Positions 31,014 to 38,314 of a stretch of DNA of 44,737 nucleotides are shown in pieces. The first letter of the stretch is position 1. Every line of letters begins with the position of its first letter. A program made the position numbers and the translations under genes. Below the pieces are notes generated by a model. That model saw only the letters and a program-made list of their open reading frames with translations. It was not told the origin of the DNA and made no database searches. Source of the stretch: Crossiella sp. S99.2 (lineage in GTDB: Bacteria; Actinomycetota; Actinomycetes; Mycobacteriales; Pseudonocardiaceae); contig NZ_JALMDK010000027.1 of assembly GCF_023094165.1 (NCBI RefSeq), positions 17,312-62,048 of the forward strand, in the 5' to 3' direction.

Positions 31014-32053
31014 GGAAGCTGCGGCGGTGGGCCAACGCGGTCTGGGATGTGCTGCCCAGGCCGTTGGATCCGGTGCGGTCGATCAAACTCAAGCTGGGCC
31101 TGCTGGTCCTCGGTTCGGTGACGGTGGCGCTGGCCTTCTTCTGGTGGCAGATCGGCTGGATCCCGCCGCGCACCACCATCACCGCGCTGCTCGGCGCGCT
31201 GCTGGCCTCCCAGCTGATCGCGCACGGGATGACCAAACCGTTGCGGGACATGACCTCGGCCGCGATCGGCATGGCCGCCGGGAACTACCGCGAGCGGGTG
31301 CGGGCCACCTCCAAGGACGAGGTCGGCCAGCTCGCCACCGCGTTCAACCAGATGGCCGCGGACCTGGGCGCCGCCGATCAGCAGCGCCGCGAGCTGATCG
31401 CGAACGTCTCGCACGAGCTGCGCACGCCGATCACCGCGTTGCGCGCGGTGCTGGAGAACGTGGTGGACGGGGTCACCCAGCCCGATTCGGCCACCATGCA
31501 CACCGCGCTGGCGCAGACCGAACGCCTCGGCACGCTGGTCACCGAACTGCTGGACCTGTCCCGGATCGACGCGGGGGCGCTCACCCTGGACAAGCGGCAC
31601 TGGGCGCTGGCGCCGATGCTGGCCCAGGCGGTGGCCGAGACCGAGGTGATGACCGCGGTGGCCGGCCGGGGGGTGCGCTTCACCGTGGCGGTGGACCCGC
31701 CGGAGGCCGTGGTGCTGGCCGATCAGGCGCGGCTGCGCCAGGTGCTGGTGAACCTGCTGGACAACGCGGCCCGGCACGGTCCGCCGGGCGGGCGGGTGTG
31801 GATCAGCGCCAGCGCTGGGGTGGAGTCGGTGGTGCTCGAGGTCCGCGATGAGGGGCCGGGAATCCCGCTGGCGGAACGGGACCGGGTGTTCGAGCGGTTC
31901 ACCAGGGGGGAACGGGCCGGCGGCGGCGGGACCGGGCTGGGCCTGGCCATCGCGCGCTGGGTGGTGGATCTGCACGGCGGCACGATCGCCGCGGCTGGAC
32001 CGGATTCCGGCGGCTGCCGGATCCGGGTGACGTTGCCGAACTTGGCTGACTGA
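31010..32053 (+). CDS. Sensor histidine kinase with minimal membrane sensor
   Basis: A 347-residue kinase. Two membrane helices (about 25-45 and 52-70) are separated by only a few residues (GWIPPRT), so there is no real external sensor domain. A HAMP-like linker (MTKPLRDMTSAAIGMAAGNY) leads to the phospho-acceptor His135 in NVSHELRTP, an N box (LVNLLDNAARHG), G1 (VRDEGPGIP), F (FERFTRG) and G2 (GTGLGLAIARW). It probably senses a signal within or at the membrane, perhaps through the membrane protein encoded downstream. The GTG overlaps the regulator stop. Confidence 0.94.
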   Translation: MRKLRRWANAVWDVLPRPLDPVRSIKLKLGLLVLGSVTVALAFFWWQIGWIPPRTTITALLGALLASQLIAHGMTKPLRDMTSAAIGMAAGNYRERVRATSKDEVGQLATAFNQMAADLGAADQQRRELIANVSHELRTPITALRAVLENVVDGVTQPDSATMHTALAQTERLGTLVTELLDLSRIDAGALTLDKRHWALAPMLAQAVAETEVMTAVAGRGVRFTVAVDPPEAVVLADQARLRQVLVNLLDNAARHGPPGGRVWISASAGVESVVLEVRDEGPGIPLAERDRVFERFTRGERAGGGGTGLGLAIARWVVDLHGGTIAAAGPDSGGCRIRVTLPNLAD

Positions 32054-32079
32054 CCGGGTTTTCTCGCACTTGCCGGGCC

Positions 32080-33849
32080 ATGGATGTGGCCGGGCCGATG
32101 GCTGCTGCCTTGAGGATGAGGATGAACGGGAAAGCACACGACGGGTGGGACCAGGCCGCCGAGGCAGCCAAGGAGCCGGGGGCCGGGCCGGGCGAACCGG
32201 AGGTCGGCGCGGAGCAGCCGGACACCGCCGAGGGCACAACGCATCCGGACACCGCGGCTGAGGATGCGGCCGAGACCGGCGACCCGGTGAAGCCCGTGGA
32301 GCCGGAGAAGGCCGAATCGGCGTCCCACAACGGCCAAGACTCCGTACCAGAACGGCCAACACTCGGGGTGGGGGTGGCTGTCGCGGCGCCGCCGGTGTTC
32401 GCGGCGTTGCCGCCGCGGCCGTACGCGCCGGGGGCGGTGGTGCTGGCGGCGGTCGGGGTCGGGCTGGCCGGGGCGTTCGCGTTGCCGCTGGACCGGCCGG
32501 GGATCGGCTGGGGGCTGGTCGGGCTGGTGCTGGCTGCGGCCGTCTGGCTGGTCGCGCGGCGGGACGGCGAGGTCGAACTGCGAGCCGGGGAACGGGTGCT
32601 GCGGCTGGGCTGGGGGCTGCTGGCGATCGGGTTGCTGGCGGTGGGGGCGGTGCGGGACGCGTCCTGGCTGTTCACGTTGTGCGTGCTCGGCGCGGGGGTG
32701 GCCGGCTCGCTGGCGGCCGGCGGCGGGAAGTCGTTCTTCAGCCTGTTCGCGGGGGCCTTCTCGGTGCCGATCACCGCACTGGTGCGGCTGGACTGGGTGA
32801 TCCGCGGGGCCGCCGCGTTGCGGGTGCGCGGCACCCGGGGGCGGATGCTGGTGTCGGTGGTCGTCTCGGTGGTGCTGCTGCTGGTCTTCGGCGCGTTGTT
32901 CGCCGGGGCGGACGCCTCCTTCGCCGCGCTGGTCTCCGCGGTACTGCCCACTGTGGACGGTCCGGCGTTCGTGCGCGGTGGATTTGTGTTCTGGGTGCTG
33001 CTGTTCGGCACCGCCGGGGCCTGCCTGGTGGCGGTCAAGGGCGCGCCGAAGGCGGCCGAGCGGTCGGCGCGCACGATCGGACTGGCGGAGTGGGCGTTGC
33101 CGGTGGCGGTGCTGGTGCTGCTCTTCGGCGGGTTCGTCGCGGTGCAGATCGCGGCGTTGTTCGGCGGCGACCAGTACGTGCGGCAGACCGTCGGCCTGAC
33201 CTACGCCCAGTACGCCCGCGGCGGGTTCTGGCAGCTCAGCGCGGTCAGCGTGCTCACCCTCGCGGTGATCGGCCTGGCCACCCGGTGGGCGCCGAAGGAC
33301 ACCGGGGCGCAGCGGCTGTGGCTGCGGGTGCTGCTCGGCGCGCTGTCCGTGCTGACCCTGGTGATCGTGGCCTCCTCGATCAGCCGGATCCTGACCTACC
33401 AGGAGGTCTACGGCGCCACCGTGCTGCGCCTGCTGGTGCTGACCTGCGAGCTGTGGATCGGCTTCGTCTACCTGGTGGTGCTGGCCGCCGGGGTGCGGCT
33501 GCGCGGGTCCTGGGTGCCCCGGATCATGGTCACCTCCGCCCTCACCGTCCTTTTCGGACTCGCGGTGGCGAACCCGGAACGCATTGTGGCGGAAGGGAAC
33601 ATGGCCAAGGTCTCGCGACTGGACGCCTGGTACCTGGCGGAGATGTCGGCCGATGCGGTGCCGGTGCTGGACGGCCTGCCCGAACCCATGCGCAGCTGCG
33701 TGCTCGGGCCGATCAGCCGCAACCTGACCGCCGACCCGAGCTGGCGGGACTGGAACGCGGCCAGGTCGAGCGCCAGGGAGCTGCTCGCCCGGCGGCCGCT
33801 GGCACCGCTAGGCGACTGCGACAGCCGGGGCCTGCCGCGGCCCTACTGA
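32080..33849 (+). CDS. DUF4153/DUF4173-family polytopic membrane protein
   Basis: A 589-residue protein. The first roughly 100 residues are acidic, Ala/Glu/Pro-rich and cytoplasmic; the remainder has about ten or more hydrophobic segments and a C-terminal soluble tail (MAKVSRLDAWYLAEMSADAVP, ending near DCDSRGLPRPY). The sequence YAQYARGGFWQLSAVSVLTL is characteristic of DUF4173-type proteins. It follows the kinase gene by 26 bases, so it is likely in the same operon. The start is uncertain: ATGs at 32080, 32098, 32116 and 32122 are all in frame and none has a good ribosome site. Function unknown. Confidence 0.75.
   Translation: MDVAGPMAAALRMRMNGKAHDGWDQAAEAAKEPGAGPGEPEVGAEQPDTAEGTTHPDTAAEDAAETGDPVKPVEPEKAESASHNGQDSVPERPTLGVGVAVAAPPVFAALPPRPYAPGAVVLAAVGVGLAGAFALPLDRPGIGWGLVGLVLAAAVWLVARRDGEVELRAGERVLRLGWGLLAIGLLAVGAVRDASWLFTLCVLGAGVAGSLAAGGGKSFFSLFAGAFSVPITALVRLDWVIRGAAALRVRGTRGRMLVSVVVSVVLLLVFGALFAGADASFAALVSAVLPTVDGPAFVRGGFVFWVLLFGTAGACLVAVKGAPKAAERSARTIGLAEWALPVAVLVLLFGGFVAVQIAALFGGDQYVRQTVGLTYAQYARGGFWQLSAVSVLTLAVIGLATRWAPKDTGAQRLWLRVLLGALSVLTLVIVASSISRILTYQEVYGATVLRLLVLTCELWIGFVYLVVLAAGVRLRGSWVPRIMVTSALTVLFGLAVANPERIVAEGNMAKVSRLDAWYLAEMSADAVPVLDGLPEPMRSCVLGPISRNLTADPSWRDWNAARSSARELLARRPLAPLGDCDSRGLPRPY
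32325..32362. repeat. GGCCAA-GTAC repeat units, cluster 2 (inside coding sequence)
   Basis: Two units, ACGGCCAAGACTCCGTAC and AACGGCCAACAC, resemble the clusters at 28931 and 44590. They fall in the low-complexity N-terminal part of the membrane protein gene. Confidence 0.45.
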
Positions 33850-34533
33850 GCGCTTCTTCCTGCGCTGCAACCACCATTCGGCGGCCAGCAGGGTCACCGT
33901 CCAGCCCAGCCAGGCGGTCAGGCCGGAGATCGCCTGGCCGAGGGCGATCTCGCTGCCGCCGAAGATGGTCGCCAGCTGCGGTTCCAGCCACAGCCCGACC
34001 GGGATGCCCCACAACCGGTTGGTGATGATCGACATGGTCAGCGCGAAGCTGCGGATCATCCACTTGCGATGGTCGCCGAAGCGGCGCTGCCGGGCCGCGT
34101 GCACCGCGGTGGCGGTGAAGGCCAGCCACAGCACCGCCAGCATCACGTTGCTGACCTGGTTGATCGGCCCGAACGGGCTGTTCGCGCCGACGATGAACCC
34201 GCTCACTCCGGCCGGGAGCACCCCGGCGAAGACGTAGACCCGGCCCAGGTGCTTGTGCGCCAACGGATACCGCTGCCGGAACCACGGCCATACCTGGAGG
34301 CTACCGCTGATCATCGCCACCGAGGCGAACAGCACGTGCGCCACCAGCAACGGGTAGTGCCAGCTCGCGCCGTCGGGCGCGGGCACCCGGGACTGGGCCG
34401 GGTCGAAGGTCAGGTAGCGCGGCAGGGAGAACGCCAGGAACACCGTCACCAGCAGGAACAGCGGGGCCACCCAGGGCCGTCGCCACCACCGCGTCGCGGC
34501 CGGTTCCCGTTGCGCGGTCAGGATGTCCGTCAT
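33808..34533 (-). CDS. DUF2306-family membrane protein
   Basis: A 241-residue protein with about six membrane segments. HVLFASVAMISGSLQVWPW, HKHLGRVYVFAGVLPAG and FGDHRKWMIRSFALTMS are typical of DUF2306 proteins, with conserved histidines inside or next to helices that could hold heme or metal. The role is not known. Its 3' end overlaps the convergent membrane protein gene by 42 bases, so the last 13 codons of each are read on both strands. The ATG at 34533 has GGGGGAGA upstream. Confidence 0.83.
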   Translation of the reverse strand: MTDILTAQREPAATRWWRRPWVAPLFLLVTVFLAFSLPRYLTFDPAQSRVPAPDGASWHYPLLVAHVLFASVAMISGSLQVWPWFRQRYPLAHKHLGRVYVFAGVLPAGVSGFIVGANSPFGPINQVSNVMLAVLWLAFTATAVHAARQRRFGDHRKWMIRSFALTMSIITNRLWGIPVGLWLEPQLATIFGGSEIALGQAISGLTAWLGWTVTLLAAEWWLQRRKKRSVGPRQAPAVAVA

Positions 34534-34643
34534 CGTCTCCCCCGGAGTTCGCGTACTCGGTCGAGGGAAACGTTAGGCAGCGCGCGGCCCGGATCCGATG
34601 GCGGCAGACCGTGCATTCACGGTGGGCAAAGCCCTACCTCCGA

Positions 34644-36194
34644 TCAGCCGGTCCGATCGGGCAGATCCTCCGAGCCGGTGATCAGCATGCCGTCGGAGAA
34701 CACCTCGTACCGGCCGCGCCCGGCCCGCTTCGCCTGGTACATGGCCACATCCGCGCGCCGCATCAGGTCGGCGGCATCGGCCGTGCCACGTGGGCTGAGC
34801 GCGATGCCGATACTGGCGTTGACCCGCAGCTGCCTGCCTGCGATGAGCATCGGCTCGGCCAGCGCGTTCAGGATCCGTTGCGCCACCAGCACCGCGTCCT
34901 CGGTGTTCTCCACCCCGGTGAGCAGCACCGCGAACTCGTCCCCGCCCAGCCGGGCGGCCACATCCGAGCTGCGCAGCTGGGATTTGAGCCGTTCCGCGGT
35001 GCAGATCAACAGGTTGTCGCCGGCCGCGTGGCCCAGGGTGTCGTTGACCGCCTTGAACCGGTCCAGGTCCACGAACAGCACCGCCACCCGGTCCGGGCCC
35101 GCGGTCAGCGGGGTGGCCTGGGTGAGCAGCTGGGAGAGCTGGTCCAGGAACAGGCCGCGGCTGGCCAGTCCGGTCAGCGAGTCGTGGAAGGCCCGGCGCA
35201 TCTGCTCGACCGTGTTGGCGTCGGTGAGGGCCAGGCTGACGTGCTCGGCGAAGGAACGCAGCATCTGCACGTCGGCGCCGGCGTAGCGGCGGGTGGCCTG
35301 GCCGGAGCCGATCAGCAGGCTGCCCGCCACCTCCCCGCTGTCATAGACCGGGGCGGCCATCGCCGCGCGCAACCGCCCGTCGGTCAGCCGGTGCAGCAGC
35401 GCGGCCTCCGGCAGCCGCCCGTAGCGCACCACCACGTCCTCCACCAGCACCGCCTCGCCCGCGGCCCCGGTCTCCACCAGCCGCACCCCGGACCGCTGTT
35501 CCTGCTGGTCCGGGCGCAGACCGACGCTGGCGGCCAGCCGCAGTTCGTCCGGCTCGGCCGAATCCCGCAGCCACAGCCCGACGATGCCGGCGCCGAGCAG
35601 GTCCGCGGCCGCGTTGGTGATCATGTCCAGGATCTGCGGCAGCGGGCGGCGGCGGGAGATGGCCCGCTGCACCTCGAACAGGTGCTCCATCAGCCGTTGC
35701 CGCTGGCGCAGGGTGGCCACCAGTTCGGCGTTCTCCGCGGCCTGCCGTTCGCTGCGCTCGCGCATGGCGTGCTCGGCCTGCAGCGTGCGCAGCATGGTCA
35801 GGGTCAGTTCCAGCAGCCGGGCCATCCCGCGCATGAGGTGGCGTTCCTCGACCGAGAACTCCTCCGCCCAGCGGGCCAGCACCAGGTGCCCAGGGTGGCT
35901 GCCGCCCCAGCCGGTGGCCACCGCGTGCGTGCGGCCCAGACCCGGCACCTCCAGGTCCTCGCGCTCCTGCCGGGTCACCTCCAGCAGTTCGGCCACCGGC
36001 GCCGCCCCGGCCGGGAAGCCAATGCAGGCGGTCACCTCACTGCCGAAGACCACCGCGGCCACCTCGGCCTCCAGGGCCTGGGCGGCCCGTTCCACCGCGC
36101 CGTGCACCGCCGAGTCCTCATCGGGGTAGGCCGAGACCACGGCCAGCAACTCCAGTAGCTGCTGGCCGTGCAGGGCCTCAAGGGAGTCCGCCAT
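34644..36194 (-). CDS. GAF-GGDEF diguanylate cyclase
   Basis: A 516-residue protein. The N-terminal roughly 160 residues form a degenerate GAF-like domain, then a coiled coil (about 150-180), a GAF domain (about 190-340) and a GGDEF domain at the C-terminus. The catalytic motif is intact, RLGGDEFAVLL near residue 417, and an RSSD product-inhibition site lies five residues before it. It makes cyclic di-GMP from GTP and is soluble. The ATG shares one base with the stop of the upstream FIST gene (TGATG), so the two are co-translated. The FIST protein is probably its signal input. Confidence 0.93.
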   Translation of the reverse strand: MADSLEALHGQQLLELLAVVSAYPDEDSAVHGAVERAAQALEAEVAAVVFGSEVTACIGFPAGAAPVAELLEVTRQEREDLEVPGLGRTHAVATGWGGSHPGHLVLARWAEEFSVEERHLMRGMARLLELTLTMLRTLQAEHAMRERSERQAAENAELVATLRQRQRLMEHLFEVQRAISRRRPLPQILDMITNAAADLLGAGIVGLWLRDSAEPDELRLAASVGLRPDQQEQRSGVRLVETGAAGEAVLVEDVVVRYGRLPEAALLHRLTDGRLRAAMAAPVYDSGEVAGSLLIGSGQATRRYAGADVQMLRSFAEHVSLALTDANTVEQMRRAFHDSLTGLASRGLFLDQLSQLLTQATPLTAGPDRVAVLFVDLDRFKAVNDTLGHAAGDNLLICTAERLKSQLRSSDVAARLGGDEFAVLLTGVENTEDAVLVAQRILNALAEPMLIAGRQLRVNASIGIALSPRGTADAADLMRRADVAMYQAKRAGRGRYEVFSDGMLITGSEDLPDRTG

Positions 36195-37393
36195 CAGCCG
36201 AGCGCCAGCACCGCGAGAGTCTGGTTGTGGAACCCGTCGATGCCGCGCACCCGCGCGATCTCGCCCGAGGTGTGGAACCCGCCGAAGGGCCTGCCCGCGC
36301 AGCGCCCGGCGAAGGTCTCGTTCTCCCGGCGGGTGCCGTCCTGGCCGAGCACCGGCAGCAACGCACTGCAACTGAAGGTGAGCAGCCCCAACGGTTCCGT
36401 GCCGTCCAGCCCGTCGATCGCCTCGGCGCATGCCTCGTCGGCCGCGGCCAGGATGGACTGCTCGTCCCCGCACATCGCCCAGGTCAGGCAGCCGTGGTCG
36501 ATCGCGCTGCCGCCGCTGATGGTCCGGCCCGCCAGGTCGAACCCGGTGGCCAGATTGCGCGGCTGCACCCCGCTGCGCCGCTGCACGCCCAGCGGACGCG
36601 GCAGCGCGAACCGGGTGAACTCGGCTGCGTCGACATAGGCTTCCGGTGGTGCGCCCAGCCGGTCCAGGTAGACGTCCATGGCCGGGCGGTCGTCGAGCGT
36701 GTACACCCGGCCGTCCCCGGTGCTGGTGACGATCATCGGGTCACCGAACTTGCGCCAGCCGTGTTTGACCGAGACCGACAGCGGCCCGGCCGAGACGATG
36801 GTGGCCGCGACCACCGCGTCGGTGTGCACCTTGCCGTCGTGGAAGAGGAAGGTGCTGGCGACCAGCCCCCGGCTGGTGTCCCGCTGCTCGGCCGCCGCGC
36901 CGCCGACCATGGGCACCCCCGCGCCGAGCACGCCGTAACAACCACGCAGGATCGACTCCTGCTCCCGCACCAGGCTGTCGGTGAGCAGCAACATCACCTT
37001 GTTGGGCAGCCCCGAGCGGTCTTCGGCCGCGGCGGCGACCTCGGCCCCGGCCACCCGCTGCCGCCCGGCCACCCCCTCGGCGACCGCGGTGGTCACCGAG
37101 AAACCCGGTCCACCCATGGCGATCGCCACGATGGACCCGCCGCGCGAGCCACTCGGACTGATCTCCCCGCGGGACGAACACCCGATCACCGGCACGCCAG
37201 GAGCGGCCATGGCCAGCCCCTCGGCCACCTGCGCCGGGTCGTAGACCACGGAGGCGAAGACCAGTAGCAGCCGCGCATCCTCGCCGTTGAGCGCGCCCGA
37301 AGCGGCCCGGAAGGCCGCGATGGCGGCATCCGGCCCAGCAGCCGAGCCCACACCCAGCCAGCGGCCATCGGCCCCGACGCCGTTTCCGCTCAT
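36194..37393 (-). CDS. FIST-domain sensor protein
   Basis: A 399-residue protein with FIST N and FIST C domains: LLLVFASVVYDPAQVAEGL and VIGCSSRGEISPSG in the first, VGGAAAEQRDTSRG and ARVRGIDGFHNQTLAVLALG in the second. FIST domains are thought to bind small molecules such as amino acids and are found as inputs to kinases and cyclic-di-GMP enzymes. It is cytoplasmic and translationally coupled to the diguanylate cyclase, so it probably reports a ligand to it. The ATG at 37393 has GAGGGG upstream. Confidence 0.9.
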   Translation of the reverse strand: MSGNGVGADGRWLGVGSAAGPDAAIAAFRAASGALNGEDARLLLVFASVVYDPAQVAEGLAMAAPGVPVIGCSSRGEISPSGSRGGSIVAIAMGGPGFSVTTAVAEGVAGRQRVAGAEVAAAAEDRSGLPNKVMLLLTDSLVREQESILRGCYGVLGAGVPMVGGAAAEQRDTSRGLVASTFLFHDGKVHTDAVVAATIVSAGPLSVSVKHGWRKFGDPMIVTSTGDGRVYTLDDRPAMDVYLDRLGAPPEAYVDAAEFTRFALPRPLGVQRRSGVQPRNLATGFDLAGRTISGGSAIDHGCLTWAMCGDEQSILAAADEACAEAIDGLDGTEPLGLLTFSCSALLPVLGQDGTRRENETFAGRCAGRPFGGFHTSGEIARVRGIDGFHNQTLAVLALG

Positions 37394-37709
37394 TCACCCC
37401 TCCAGCCGGTGAGTCCGGTACCAAAGTAGTGCCAGCCCGGCGTCACCACCATGAGGCGCGAGTATCCGACACCCACCGGAGTCATCGGAGGTCTTGTCCA
37501 AGTTGGCCGATGTTGCGCGATGCAACGAGGTTCCGGCCAGTCCGGTCGCGAGCCGAGGCTACCGTCCATTGTGGACACTTGCTGGCCGTGTTCAGGCAGT
37601 TCCGCCTGCCACGCCCAGTCACCCGGGAAGATGCGTGCCCACCACGCATGCGCCACCCCCGCCCCACCACGCACGCTCACTCCACCCCCACCCGGACGGA
37701 GTGCGTGCG
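37394..37709. other. Intergenic region between the FIST operon and the lanthipeptide locus
   Basis: No convincing gene. It contains an inverted repeat GTTGC/GCAAC (37512..37526), one GTCCATTGTGGAC palindrome (37564..37576) and a C-rich stretch (37645..37700) leading into the regulator start. It must hold the divergent promoters of the FIST operon and the regulator pseudogene, but I see no clear elements. Confidence 0.5.
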
Positions 37710-38253
37710 ATGCCCTTGCGGGACCTCGGTTTCAGCGCGGCGGCCGAAGCCGTCTACCGCGCCCTCCTGGACAACCCCGACACCACCCCCGACCACCTCG
37801 CCTGGCTGGCCAACGCCCCCCCTCGACCCGGTGCTCGACGCCCTGCTGGACCTCGGCGTCGTCCGCCCCACCCCGGACAGCCCCTGCGGACTCACCGCGC
37901 TCAACCCCGCCACCGCCCTGGCCGAACTCATCAACCGCGTCGAGCAGGACCTCCTCCGCCGGCACCGCCGCGCCGGGGACACCCGCGCCGAACTCCCCGA
38001 ACTCATCGCCCGCTACCACCCCACCAACACCGACACGCTGCCCGGCGAGCCGCTCAGCGAGGTCGACCGCCGGGTGCTCGAACTGCTGGCCTCCGGGATC
38101 ACCGATGAGGCGGCGGCCAGGGTGGTCGGGTTCTCGGTGCGGCAGTTGCGGCGGCGGGTGGCGGCGTTGATGGCGCGGCTGGAGGCGGCCAGCCGGTTCG
38201 AGGCGGGGGTGGCGGCGGCGCGGCGGGGGTGGGTGCGGGCGGCAGGAAGGTGA
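37710..38253 (+). pseudogene. TrmB/LuxR-like regulator broken by a +1 frameshift
   Basis: The start MPLRDLGFSAAAEAVYRALL is the usual opening of TrmB-like LuxR regulators found with actinobacterial lanthipeptide genes. It runs in one frame to LANAPPR, then the protein continues in the next frame from about LDPVLDALLDLGVVRP to a LuxR-type helix-turn-helix (VDRRVLELLASGITDEAAAR, VGFSVRQLRRRV). The switch falls at a run of seven C (37816..37822); removing one C restores a 180-residue protein. This may be a real mutation, a phase-variable tract, or a sequencing error. The intact protein would likely control the lanM gene 60 bases downstream. Confidence 0.75.
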
Positions 38254-38262
38254 CATCTCGCT

Positions 38263-38278
38263 GGTCAGGTTCCTGACC
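38263..38278 (+). promoter_or_regulatory. Palindrome upstream of lanM
   Basis: GGTCAGG-TT-CCTGACC is a perfect 7-2-7 palindrome between the regulator pseudogene and lanM, about 37 bases before the lanM start; a candidate binding site for the cluster regulator. Confidence 0.5.
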
Positions 38279-38314
38279 TACCCAGGCCGGCGGAAATGTG
38301 CGTGCTTCCTACCC

